Shown: positions 8,207 through 17,140 of the stretch, piece after piece
Layout of the letters: the number at the start of each line of letters is the position of its first letter
Numbering within the stretch: position 1 is the first letter of the stretch
NCBI GenBank assembly: GCA_032122615.1
Contig: JAQBGF010000009.1
Coordinates: forward strand, 8,539 to 72,538
Reading direction: 5' to 3'
Source: SHZI01 sp032122615
Lineage (GTDB): Bacteria; Pseudomonadota; Gammaproteobacteria; Steroidobacterales; GCA-2729495
Length of the DNA: 64,000 nt
The notes under the pieces: model-generated
Told to the model about the DNA's origin: nothing
The model's database searches: none
What the model saw: the letters and a program-made list of their open reading frames with translations, nothing else
Made by a program: the position numbers and the translations under genes

Positions 8207-8845
8207 CTACTGCCGGCCAACACGACCACCCTTGAAGCCCGCTGCCGTCAGTCGCCTGGCCAGCGCCTCGGCAGCCGGGCGGTCCGCCACGGGCCCGGCC
8301 CTTACGCGAAAGAAATTGCCACTGGTTCCGCCCCCACTCTGAATGAACACGCTGAAGCCCTTGCGCTTCAGATCTGCGGCCAGCCGATCGGCGTTGGCGC
8401 GCTGGGAAAAACTGCCAAGCTGCACGATCCAGTCGCCTCCGTTGACCCGGGTCGGCGCGGTCTCGGCCGGTGCCACGGGTTCCCGGCTCAGGTCGCGGAC
8501 CGGCTCACGAACAGTCTCCGGCACGACCGGTGGCGTTGTCGCAACTGGTTTCGGCGGGACTTTAGTCAATGCGGGTTCGGGTACGGCAAATTCCGGGGGT
8601 CCGGATTCTGGTGGTGCGGGTTCCGGGACAGGAGACGCCTGCAACCGCGTGGGCACCGGCGGCTCACGCTCCTCGCCATCCAGGCGGATCGTGTGTGTGC
8701 GCAGGTCCAGGGAGTCGTCGACTGCCGGGCGGGTGATTATCGCGTCGGAGTCCGGATTGCCATCCAGAATCGCCGGAACAACGAGCACCAGCACCGCGAG
8801 AAGACACGCGGCCCCAACCATTCGTTGTGCCAGTTGGCGGTCCAT
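8207..8845 (-). CDS. dedD: SPOR-domain cell-division protein, DedD-like
   Basis: 212 residues. A short cytoplasmic N-terminus is followed by one transmembrane helix (VGAACLLAVLVLVVPAIL), a proline-rich periplasmic linker of about 100 residues, and a C-terminal SPOR domain (WIVQLGSFSQRANADRLAADL to the end). SPOR domains bind denuded septal peptidoglycan. The ATG at 8845 (MDRQLAQRMVG) is the family-like start; the frame is open further upstream into the end of folC. Position between folC and cvpA matches dedD elsewhere. Confidence 0.88.
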   Translation of the reverse strand: MDRQLAQRMVGAACLLAVLVLVVPAILDGNPDSDAIITRPAVDDSLDLRTHTIRLDGEEREPPVPTRLQASPVPEPAPPESGPPEFAVPEPALTKVPPKPVATTPPVVPETVREPVRDLSREPVAPAETAPTRVNGGDWIVQLGSFSQRANADRLAADLKRKGFSVFIQSGGGTSGNFFRVRAGPVADRPAAEALARRLTAAGFKGGRVGRQ

Positions 8846-8867
8846 CAAAGAAAATTCCGCGAAGGGT

Positions 8868-10106
8868 TCAGTATAAACCAAGCCACTGGAGGGCGGGCGC
8901 AACGATCCGAAACGAGCCACAGACAATGATCCGGCCCCCGACCGGCGTAACCTGGCGGGCACGTTCAAAGGCCGCGGCCGGGGTCGGCTCCCAGGCGATG
9001 GGATCTACGCCCGCCGCCGCCAGCGCTTCGCGCATCCCACCCTCGGTACTCGCGCGCGGATCGTCAATTCCCGATACGATCCATTGACCGGCCACGGGAG
9101 CAAGCTCAGCCACGAAGTTGGCAATGGCCTTGTCGGCGAGCAATGCGATGACAACGGTTGGCGCCGCAGTGCCGGTTGCAGGCCGGGGAAGCGCGGCCAG
9201 TTGCTCACGCAGGACAGTCGCCGCCTGCGGGTTGTGGGCAACGTCCAGAATCCAGTCGTGCTCCCGCCGTACCACCTGGAAACGGCCTGGCGGCGTTGAT
9301 CGCATCAGCACGGGATTCAGGAATGACGCCGTCAGTGACTCTGAGGGCATAAGCCTCGCGAGCGCCGCCAGGGCCAGTGCGGCATTCCGGAACTGCGCTG
9401 CCGTCCAGAAATCCGGGACCCGCAGACCATCAATGCGCCGTGTTCCGTGAATGAAGGACCAGCTTCTGCCCTGTGCAGCCCGGCTGTCGCAAAAATCGGC
9501 GCCGTACACCTGCAGGTCGGCACCCACACGGTCGGCCTCCGCGCGGATCGCGTTCGGGAGGGGTGCATCGCCGTAAAACGCCGGTATTCCCGCCCGAAGT
9601 ATTCCGGCCTTTTCAGCGGCAATCGCCTCGATCGTCGTCCCGAGCCATTCCTGATGATCCAGGTCAATAGTGGTGATCAGCGCGACGTCCGCATCGAGCG
9701 CGTTCACGGCATCAAGGCGGCCGCCGAGGCCCACTTCCAGTAACCAGGTGTCGCAACCAGCCTCCGCAAAAATGACGAGAGCGGCCAGTGTACCGAACTC
9801 AAAATAGGTGAGGCGGACCGACTGCCGGGCCGCCTCGACGCATTCAAAAGCACGAATCAGCGCAGCATCGGACACCGGTCGATCAGCGATCCGGATACGT
9901 TCGTTGTACATGACGAGATGCGGAGAGGTGTACAGGCCCGGATTCCTGCCAGCCGCACACAGGCAATCATGCACCAGGGTAATCGTGGAACCCTTGCCGT
10001 TGGTTCCACCCACGGTAAGCACACGGCCCACCGGTGGCTGCAGATCAAGCCGGCGGAGGACCTCGTGCACCCGGTCGAGTCCCAGATCGATGGGCCGGGG
10101 GTGCAA
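8868..10106 (-). CDS. folC: Bifunctional folylpolyglutamate/dihydrofolate synthase FolC
   Basis: Makes dihydrofolate from dihydropteroate and glutamate and adds further glutamates. Mur-ligase fold with P-loop GGTNGKGSTI, DLDHQEWLG and the C-terminal ligase domain VLDVAHNPQA. The only ordinary start is TTG at 10106 with AGGAG three bases ahead (412 residues), but the conserved FolC beginning (a WL-rich helix before LHPRPIDLGLDRV) is encoded further upstream. Reading from CTG at 10154, whose last two bases are part of the accD stop TGA, restores it as MTRPSTVAGWLRWQESLHP. No ATG or GTG is available in frame. The true start is therefore uncertain. Confidence 0.93.
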   Translation of the reverse strand: MHPRPIDLGLDRVHEVLRRLDLQPPVGRVLTVGGTNGKGSTITLVHDCLCAAGRNPGLYTSPHLVMYNERIRIADRPVSDAALIRAFECVEAARQSVRLTYFEFGTLAALVIFAEAGCDTWLLEVGLGGRLDAVNALDADVALITTIDLDHQEWLGTTIEAIAAEKAGILRAGIPAFYGDAPLPNAIRAEADRVGADLQVYGADFCDSRAAQGRSWSFIHGTRRIDGLRVPDFWTAAQFRNAALALAALARLMPSESLTASFLNPVLMRSTPPGRFQVVRREHDWILDVAHNPQAATVLREQLAALPRPATGTAAPTVVIALLADKAIANFVAELAPVAGQWIVSGIDDPRASTEGGMREALAAAGVDPIAWEPTPAAAFERARQVTPVGGRIIVCGSFRIVAPALQWLGLY

Positions 10107-10150
10107 GGACTCCTGCCACCGCAGCCAACCGGCGACAGTTGAGGGACGGG

Positions 10151-11029
10151 TCAGGCCGGGTTCTCGGTCGGCGGCGGGGGTGCCTGCTTCAGGACTTTCG
10201 CCAGCAGGGCAGCAATTTCGTCGCGCATGTTCCGCCGATCTACCAACATGTCGAGCGCGCCGTGCTCCAGCAGGAATTCGCTCCGCTGAAATCCCTCCGG
10301 AAGAGTCTCGCGTACGGTCTGCTGTATAACCCTCGGTCCGGCAAAGCCGATCAGTGCATTGGGCTCAGCAATGTTGATATCCCCCAGCATCGCGAGGCTC
10401 GCGGAAACACCGCCGGTTGTGGGGTCTGTCAAAACGGAAATATAGGGCACGCGCGCTTCCGCCAACTCGGCCAGTGCCGCACTCGTCTTGGCCATTTGCA
10501 GTAGTGAGTAAAGCGCCTCCTGCATCCGGGCACCGCCACTGGCAGAAAAGCTGATCAAAGGCTGGCGATTGTCGCGACTCCAGGCCGCTGCCCGCGCAAA
10601 TTTCTCGCCAACCACGGAGCCCATTGATCCGCCCATGAATCGAAACTCGAACGCACAGGCCACAATCGGCTGCCCCTTCAGCATGCCGGTCATTGCCACG
10701 AGCGCGTCCCGCTCACCGGTTTCCTTCTGCGCCTGGGTAATACGCGTCCGGTAGGGCTTGGTGTCCTTGAACCGTAACGGGTCTTGCGGGCTCAATTTCT
10801 CCGCGATTTCGCGGCCTGTTCCAGGATCGAGGAATACCATCAGGCGATCCCTGGCAACCAGACGCATGTGGAAACTGCACTTCGGACAGACATGCAGATT
10901 GCGCTCCAGTTCCGCCCGATACAGTTGGGCGCTGCACTGGGGACACTTGATCCAGAGCCCCTCCGGAACGGAACGTGTTCGCCGTTCCGTCTTGATGCGC
11001 GAGGGCAGGACCTTTTCGTACCACGTCAT
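10151..11029 (-). CDS. accD: Acetyl-CoA carboxylase carboxyltransferase subunit beta
   Basis: Transfers the carboxyl group from biotin to acetyl-CoA together with AccA, giving malonyl-CoA for fatty acid synthesis. 292 residues. The N-terminal zinc ribbon has Cys 29, 32, 48 and 51 (CPQC, CPKC). The crotonase-fold domain includes FEFRFMGGSMGSVVGEK and the oxyanion region SASGGARMQEA. Located between truA (24 bases upstream) and folC, the common gammaproteobacterial order, but without trpF. Confidence 0.96.
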   Translation of the reverse strand: MTWYEKVLPSRIKTERRTRSVPEGLWIKCPQCSAQLYRAELERNLHVCPKCSFHMRLVARDRLMVFLDPGTGREIAEKLSPQDPLRFKDTKPYRTRITQAQKETGERDALVAMTGMLKGQPIVACAFEFRFMGGSMGSVVGEKFARAAAWSRDNRQPLISFSASGGARMQEALYSLLQMAKTSAALAELAEARVPYISVLTDPTTGGVSASLAMLGDINIAEPNALIGFAGPRVIQQTVRETLPEGFQRSEFLLEHGALDMLVDRRNMRDEIAALLAKVLKQAPPPPTENPA

Positions 11030-11052
11030 GCCTGAATCATATCAAGTCCGGT

Positions 11053-11847
11053 TCAGCGATCCCGCCAGACTGGTTGCGGCCTGGCCGCAGGCAATGCCAA
11101 TTCCGCCGGGTAGTGAACCTCTGCCAGATACAAGCCCTCCGGAGGTGCCGTGGCCGCCCCCAGACGACGATCCCGACCCGCCAGGAGTTCGGCCAGCCAC
11201 CTCGGGCCAGCGACGCCCGTTCCGACCCGGACGAGTGCACCGACGACGTTGCGCACCATGTGGTAGAGGAAACCATTGGCGCGCGCCTCGATCTGCAGAT
11301 AGTCGCCGGAACGGGTTACCGTGAGCCGCTCGACCCGGCGAATCGGACTTCGGGACTGGCAGCCGGCGCCGCGGAAGGCTGAAAAGTCGTGCTCGCCCAA
11401 GAGATCAGTCGCCGCCGACGCCATCCGATCGGCGGCCAGCTCACCCCGCAAGCACCACGCTCTGTGCCGATCAAGGGCCGAACGCACGTCCCGATCAAGG
11501 ATGACGTACCGGTAGGTGCGCGCCACCGCGGAGTAACGAGCATGAAATTCGCCAGGAACCGTGCGAACCCACTGCACGGCTATGTCATCCGGAAGATTGC
11601 TGTTGATCCCCAGAAGCCAGGACCGCACTGAGCGGCGGGCGGTGGAATCGAAGTGGATCACCTGTCCGCAGGCATGAACCCCGGTATCGGTGCGGCCGGC
11701 GGCTGCCGTGCTGACTGGCTCGTTGGCCACGTTGGCGATGGCGGCGTTGAGTATTTCCTGAACGCTGCGAGCGTTCCGCTGGATCTGCCAGCCGGAGAAT
11801 GCGCTGCCGTCGTATTCAATCCCGGCCGCGAACCGGTGGGCGCTCAA
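11053..11847 (-). CDS. truA: tRNA pseudouridine(38-40) synthase TruA
   Basis: Isomerises uridines 38-40 in the anticodon arm. 264 residues. The catalytic Asp is in AAGRTDTGVHA; the first strand FAAGIEYDGSAFSGWQ and the segment FLYHMVRNVVGAL are typical of the family. It begins 44 bases after the fimV stop and is followed closely by accD. Confidence 0.95.
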   Translation of the reverse strand: MSAHRFAAGIEYDGSAFSGWQIQRNARSVQEILNAAIANVANEPVSTAAAGRTDTGVHACGQVIHFDSTARRSVRSWLLGINSNLPDDIAVQWVRTVPGEFHARYSAVARTYRYVILDRDVRSALDRHRAWCLRGELAADRMASAATDLLGEHDFSAFRGAGCQSRSPIRRVERLTVTRSGDYLQIEARANGFLYHMVRNVVGALVRVGTGVAGPRWLAELLAGRDRRLGAATAPPEGLYLAEVHYPAELALPAARPQPVWRDR

Positions 11848-11891
11848 CTACGTTGCCTCGCGCCAGGCACGTTGCCTTTCGCCGGAACCTG

Positions 11892-14750
11892 TCAGTCCGT
11901 CAGATCGTCGAGCAGGCGACGGGCTTCCTGCCGCTGGGAGGAATCGCCCTCCTCCAGCACCTCGTTCAGGATGCTGCGTGCGCCATCGGGATCGCCCATA
12001 TCGACATAGGCCCGAGCCAGATCCAGCTTGGTGCCCACTTCGGTCATCGTGGGTCCCTCGGGGCCCCGCCGCTTTCCGGTCATTACGGAAGTCGGCTCCA
12101 GTTCCTCACTAGCGTCGTCACCGATTTCGAAGTCTACCTCGCTGAGTTCGCCGGAAACCTCGCCCAGACCCGCCCCCATTGCACCCGGTTGTTCGGCGGT
12201 GTCATCGAGGGACCGGTGCGCCGCGGTTTCGGCAGTGGTATCACGTGCCGCACCCTTGCTGGCAGCACTCCTCTCCATCGCATTGCCGAAGGCGGGCAGG
12301 TCGACCGTGCCGTCGTCCTTAGCCATGCCTCGCATCTCGGCGGTTGATTCGCCGTCCTGGCCCTGCAGCAAGTCAGATTCGTCGTCCTCCTCCGAACTGA
12401 GGTCGTATACGTCATCGCCGCCCGACGCGTCGCCATCATCCACGAGTGCGCCGTGCACGCCTGTGCCCAGATCATCCGCGGCTTCATCAAGCCCGGTGAG
12501 ATCGAGGCCCAGATCTTCGAGGTTAATTTCTTCAGTCTGGTCCGCACCTGACGCCCGCAGAGGATCGACTACGCCGCCCGGCAAACCGGGGATAGCGCTC
12601 TCCAGTGTCGGCGTCTCCAGGGTCCTCTCGCCAGGGCCGCGAAATTCGACGGTCGGCGTTTCCATCGTCGGAAAATCGTCGCCCGGCCGAGGGGCCTCGA
12701 TCGTGGGAAACTCAGCCGTCGGGGCCATCGCTCCGGGTTTCGTCAGGCTGGTCGAGCTCAGGCCAGAGTCATCCGCTGTCGCTTCATCAGGCGCACCGGG
12801 GTCAAAGTCGAGCATATTGTCGGCTGGGTCCGGGACGGCACCCTCACCGCCGCTCTCGTCGAATGAGAAGTCGACTCCGCCCTTGTCGCCCTCAACCAGA
12901 TCCAGATCAAGGCCGGAGTCACCAGTGCTGACCACCGCGCCCGCAAACAGGGCTTCCCCGGGGCAAATCTGCTTGCCGAGAATCACGACCTTGTTCCAGT
13001 CGGGGTCGGCGGCACCCTTGAGCTGTTGGTGGAAGACCTGCGCCTCCTTGAGGAACGCCGCCTTGTTCTCCCAAACGAAATACACCTCGATAAGCTTGAG
13101 CCGCAGATCCCGTCGGTCCGGGCTATCGCCCAGGGCGCGCACGAGCAGTTCGGCCGCCTGGTCATAAAGACCATAAGCCAGGTGGAAGTTCGCTTCGGCA
13201 ACCACGTCCGCCTGGTCAAGCTCCACGGCGCCATCGGTGCTGATGGTGCGTTCGAGCGCTGTTTCAGCATCGGGATCCCGTTCAGCGACCCGACTGGCTA
13301 CAGGGATGGATCGATTTCCATGGTCCTCATCGACGCTATACCCGTCGCGCGGGGTGACCGGTTGGGTGCTTCCGGCACCGCTCCCCATGTCCCGGTTCAT
13401 GTCGCGGTCGAAGCGACTGGAGGCCTCGTCGGCAGCGGCCATCCGCCGCCTGCCAAAGACCAAGAACAGGCCAGCCAACAGCACCGCTGCGGCCGACACC
13501 AGAAACCACACGTTGAAAATCAGGCCACTGAGCGTATCGAGAATACCGCCGCCCGTCTCCGGCCGCTCACGTACCGCCGGCTTGGCGGACTCTCGCTCGT
13601 CGTCGGCAGCCGGCGCATCCGCCGCGACCGGGGCGACGTCAGCTGGCGCCACGGCCGCGTCAACCGGGGCATCCATCGGGACGTTCGCAGGGACCGTCGG
13701 CGCGCTCCCCTCGAGCTGGCTAATGCGGTCCTGCAGGGCCTTTAGCTGACTGTCCTGGAGGCTGACCAACCGTTCCTTTTCAGCCAGTTCCTTCTCCAGG
13801 GCCTCACGTCTGGCGGTCTCGGCGGCACTGGCCGCAGCCGGCCCCGAAGCGGTACCCGCTGCCTGCTCGGTGGGCGGCACCAGCTGCAGTCGCGCCGGCA
13901 CTGGCGGCGTGCCGACGGCCCCTCGCCATTCCTGATGCTGCCGCTGCACCTCGGCGGTGGCCTCGCGGCTGCTAATGCTGGTCAGTTCACTCCCGCGGGG
14001 CACCCGCAAGATGGCGCCACGCCGCAGCCGGTTGATATTGCCGGAAAACGCCTCCGGGTTGGCCCGGTAGAGCGCCACCATCATCTGGTTCAGGGACGCA
14101 TTGCTGTCGGCGCTCAAGCGCTCGGAGATCCTCCAGAGCGTCTCGTTGGCACGAACGGGTCCGTAACTGTCGCCATCCGGACCAGAAGTGACGCTGCCCG
14201 TGGCCGTAGCAGCACCCGCCCCGGAACTGCGGATGGCGGGGGCAGGTTCGGCGGCCGGAGGCCGGCGAATAGCCGGCGGTGACGCGGACGGACCGGCTGC
14301 CGCCGGCGGCGCGGCGACCGGTTGCGAACTCTGCTGGCCGGCGCCGCCAGGACGGGCAAAGGTCGGGGGATCGAGCAGGACTGTGTATTCCCGCAGCAGC
14401 CGGCCCTGGGGCCAGGCAACCTCCAGGAGAACGGAGACGAAGGGCTCACTGACGGGCTGTGTTGAGGTTATACGAACGATGGTTCGCGAGCCGTCCCGCT
14501 GAACCTGGAACTTGAGATCTTCGAGGAAGCGGGGCCGGTCGAGGCCGTAGCGCTCAAACGTAGCCGCCGGCGCCAGCTGCACACTCAGCTGACCGAGATC
14601 CTCCGCAGATTCTGATGTCACCGGAATCTCGGCGACGAAGGGTTGATTGAGCGCGGACCGAAGCGATATTTCGCCGAGGCCCAGGGCGCTCACGGTTAAC
14701 GGAAGTAGTACCGCCAGCAGCGGGACTGCAGCGAGTCGGACTCGTGGCAT
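11892..14750 (-). CDS. fimV: FimV/HubP-family polar scaffold protein
   Basis: Large envelope protein (952 residues) required in relatives for type IV pilus assembly and twitching and for polar organisation. Order: signal peptide (to about residue 24), FimV N-domain (GLGEISLRSALNQPFVAEI), a peptidoglycan-binding LysM (ETLWRISERL), a coiled coil near residue 320, one transmembrane helix (VWFLVSAAAVLLAGLFLVF), then a long acidic cytoplasmic part with TPR-like helices (FHLAYGLYDQAAELLVRAL) and the C-terminal FimV motif (KLDLARAYVDMGD). The acidic part has several short PT-x-E repeats around residues 670-720. Start ATG 14750 is chosen over an in-frame TTG two codons upstream. Leads the truA-accD-folC group. 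Confidence 0.92.
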   Translation of the reverse strand: MPRVRLAAVPLLAVLLPLTVSALGLGEISLRSALNQPFVAEIPVTSESAEDLGQLSVQLAPAATFERYGLDRPRFLEDLKFQVQRDGSRTIVRITSTQPVSEPFVSVLLEVAWPQGRLLREYTVLLDPPTFARPGGAGQQSSQPVAAPPAAAGPSASPPAIRRPPAAEPAPAIRSSGAGAATATGSVTSGPDGDSYGPVRANETLWRISERLSADSNASLNQMMVALYRANPEAFSGNINRLRRGAILRVPRGSELTSISSREATAEVQRQHQEWRGAVGTPPVPARLQLVPPTEQAAGTASGPAAASAAETARREALEKELAEKERLVSLQDSQLKALQDRISQLEGSAPTVPANVPMDAPVDAAVAPADVAPVAADAPAADDERESAKPAVRERPETGGGILDTLSGLIFNVWFLVSAAAVLLAGLFLVFGRRRMAAADEASSRFDRDMNRDMGSGAGSTQPVTPRDGYSVDEDHGNRSIPVASRVAERDPDAETALERTISTDGAVELDQADVVAEANFHLAYGLYDQAAELLVRALGDSPDRRDLRLKLIEVYFVWENKAAFLKEAQVFHQQLKGAADPDWNKVVILGKQICPGEALFAGAVVSTGDSGLDLDLVEGDKGGVDFSFDESGGEGAVPDPADNMLDFDPGAPDEATADDSGLSSTSLTKPGAMAPTAEFPTIEAPRPGDDFPTMETPTVEFRGPGERTLETPTLESAIPGLPGGVVDPLRASGADQTEEINLEDLGLDLTGLDEAADDLGTGVHGALVDDGDASGGDDVYDLSSEEDDESDLLQGQDGESTAEMRGMAKDDGTVDLPAFGNAMERSAASKGAARDTTAETAAHRSLDDTAEQPGAMGAGLGEVSGELSEVDFEIGDDASEELEPTSVMTGKRRGPEGPTMTEVGTKLDLARAYVDMGDPDGARSILNEVLEEGDSSQRQEARRLLDDLTD

Positions 14751-14872
14751 CACCAATCCCCGATTGAACCGTCGGCACCACCCCTCATCGGGGAGCCCAA
14801 AAAACCGGCGGCTAGAAGTGGGGCCAACTATAGCCCATATGTTCCCGCTGTGTAAGGCAGAGCATGCTTAAT

Positions 14873-15901
14873 TCAGAGGTAATCCCGGATCAGGAGTTCT
14901 GCAATCTGGACAGTGTTCAAGGCCGCCCCCTTGCGGATATTGTCGGACACAACCCAGAGGTTGATGCCACGCTCGCAGGAAATGTCCTCCCGGATGCGGC
15001 CCACATAAACCGGGTCGTGGTTCGCGCCGTCAGTCACTGCCGTTGGATACCCGCCAAGGCGAGCTTCGTCCACCACGGTAATGCCGGGCGCGCGCTCGAG
15101 CAGCGTCCGAACTTCCCGGGCGCTGATCTTTCGCCGGGTTTCGATATGCACGGCCTCCGAGTGACCAAAAAAGACCGGCACCCGAACAGCCGTTGGATTG
15201 ATCTGGATCGACTCGTCACCGAGGATCTTGCGTGTCTCCCACACCATCTTCATTTCTTCCCGGGTGTAACCGTTCTCCTCGAAATCGTCGATGTGGGGCA
15301 CGACATTGAACGCGATCTGCTTGGCCGCACCGCCGGTCTCCACCGGTTGCGCGTTCAGCAACTGTGAAGTCTGGGCTGCCAGAGTTTCGACCGAGCGCCG
15401 CCCGGCGCCGGACACGGACTGATAGGTAGCGACGTTAATGCGGGTAATGCCGGCGGCGTCGTGGATGGGCTTCAACGCGACGACCATCTGGATGGTCGAG
15501 CAATTGGGGTTGGCAATTATATTGCGCCCACGGTAGCCCTTGATCGCTTCCGGATTCACTTCCGGCACAATCAGCGGGATATCCGGCTCGTTGCGAAATC
15601 TGGACGTGTTGTCGATCACAATGCAGCCGGCCGCTCCCGCGCGGGGTGCGTGCTCGCCGGAAACGCTACCGCCTGCAGAGAACAGCCCGAGATCAACACC
15701 CTGGAAATCGAATTTGGCCAGGTCCCGGACACGGTGGGTTTTGCCACCGAAGCTCACGGTCTTACCCACCGACCGCTCGCTCGCCAGCGGAATTAGCTCA
15801 CTGACGGGAAATTTCCGTTCCTCCAGGATCTGGAGGATGGCCTCACCGACGAGGCCCGTGACTCCGACGACAGCAACACGATAAGCATCCTTGCTAGGCA
15901 T
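14873..15901 (-). CDS. asd: Aspartate-semialdehyde dehydrogenase
   Basis: Reduces aspartyl phosphate to aspartate semialdehyde with NADPH, feeding lysine/diaminopimelate, threonine and methionine synthesis. 342 residues. Shows the Rossmann start VAVVGVTGLVGEAIL, the nucleophile Cys in ANPNCSTIQM, and QSVSGAGRRSVETL. In the same direction as fimV, 122 bases ahead of it, an order often seen in this class. Confidence 0.95.
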   Translation of the reverse strand: MPSKDAYRVAVVGVTGLVGEAILQILEERKFPVSELIPLASERSVGKTVSFGGKTHRVRDLAKFDFQGVDLGLFSAGGSVSGEHAPRAGAAGCIVIDNTSRFRNEPDIPLIVPEVNPEAIKGYRGRNIIANPNCSTIQMVVALKPIHDAAGITRINVATYQSVSGAGRRSVETLAAQTSQLLNAQPVETGGAAKQIAFNVVPHIDDFEENGYTREEMKMVWETRKILGDESIQINPTAVRVPVFFGHSEAVHIETRRKISAREVRTLLERAPGITVVDEARLGGYPTAVTDGANHDPVYVGRIREDISCERGINLWVVSDNIRKGAALNTVQIAELLIRDYL

Positions 15902-16016
15902 ACGATCAACACTCTGCCATTTGTGGCTCGAAATGGTGTGCGAAAAGCATCCGGAACGATCCGGAGCGCCGCGAAGGATAGGGAATTACGCGCGGACTGC
16001 AAGCCCCAGCCGCAGG

Positions 16017-17126
16017 TCAGGACCGGCTTCCACGACCGGCTTCCACGGCCGGGGTCACCGGCTGGACGTCGGCGTTCTGGGCGCGGTGCCTGAGATAGTG
16101 GTCCATCAGCACGATCGCCAGCATCGCTTCTCCGATCGGGGCCGCCCGCAGCCCCACGCAGGGGTCGTGCCGCCCGGTGGTGGCCACTTCGGTCGCCTCG
16201 CCTTCCTCATCGACCGTGTCGCCCGACAACCGGATGCTCGAGGTCGGCTTCAACGCCATGCTGATCAGGATGTCCTGACCCGTGGAGATCCCGCCCAGGA
16301 CCCCGCCGGAAGCATTGCGGCGAAAGCCGGCTGGAGTGATTTCGTCGCGGTGTTCCGTGCCCTTCTGGGCGACCACCGCAAATCCCGCGCCGAGCTCGAC
16401 GGCGCGTACGGCGTTAATGCTCATGATCGCGTGTGCAATATCAGCCTCGAGCTTGTCGAACACCGGTTCGCCAAGGCCCGCGGGGACGCCGCTCGCCACC
16501 ACGTTGATCCGCGCGCCAATGGAATTGCCCTCCTTGCGCAGCGCATCCATATACGCCTCAAGTTCGGGCACCCGCGACGGATCCGGACAGAAAAACGGGT
16601 TGTCATCAACCGTAGACAAGTCGACCACGTCCAGCACCAACGGACCCAGCTGACGAAGGTAACCACGGATCTCGACGCCCAAGCGCAACTGGAGGTATTT
16701 GCGTGCGATTGCACCCGCTGCCACTCGCATCGCCGTTTCCCGCGCCGACGAGCGGCCCCCGCCACGGTAGTCGCGGATGCCGTACTTCTGCTGGTAGGTG
16801 TAATCCGCGTGTCCCGGCCGGAAGCGGTCCTTGATCTTCCGGTAGTCCCCCGACTTCTGGTCAACGTTCTCGATGAGCAGGCCGATGGGGGTGCCGGTGG
16901 TCAGGCCCTCGAATACGCCCGAAAGTATTTTTACCGCATCCGGTTCCCGGCGCTGCGTGGTGTGCCGGGACTTTCCCGGCCTTCGTCGTTCCAGATCCTT
17001 CTGGATGTCGGCCTCGGCGAGCGGCATACCCGGCGGACAACCGTCGACGATACAGCCGAGCGCCGGCCCATGGCTCTCGCCAAAGGTCGTGACGGTAAAG
17101 GACTTGCCGATAGTATTGCCGGACAT
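16017..17126 (-). CDS. aroC: Chorismate synthase
   Basis: Last shared step of aromatic amino acid synthesis: EPSP to chorismate, needing reduced FMN. 369 residues with the family signatures GESHGPALGCIVDGCPPG near the start, YRGGGRSSARETAMRVAAG in the middle and RHDPCVGLRAAPIGEAM near the end. It follows prmB by 14 bases. The last codons contain a 13-base tandem duplication (16021-16046) giving an unusual Gly/Arg/Ser tail. Confidence 0.96.
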   Translation of the reverse strand: MSGNTIGKSFTVTTFGESHGPALGCIVDGCPPGMPLAEADIQKDLERRRPGKSRHTTQRREPDAVKILSGVFEGLTTGTPIGLLIENVDQKSGDYRKIKDRFRPGHADYTYQQKYGIRDYRGGGRSSARETAMRVAAGAIARKYLQLRLGVEIRGYLRQLGPLVLDVVDLSTVDDNPFFCPDPSRVPELEAYMDALRKEGNSIGARINVVASGVPAGLGEPVFDKLEADIAHAIMSINAVRAVELGAGFAVVAQKGTEHRDEITPAGFRRNASGGVLGGISTGQDILISMALKPTSSIRLSGDTVDEEGEATEVATTGRHDPCVGLRAAPIGEAMLAIVLMDHYLRHRAQNADVQPVTPAVEAGRGSRS

Positions 17127-17140
17127 CAGTATTCTGCTTG

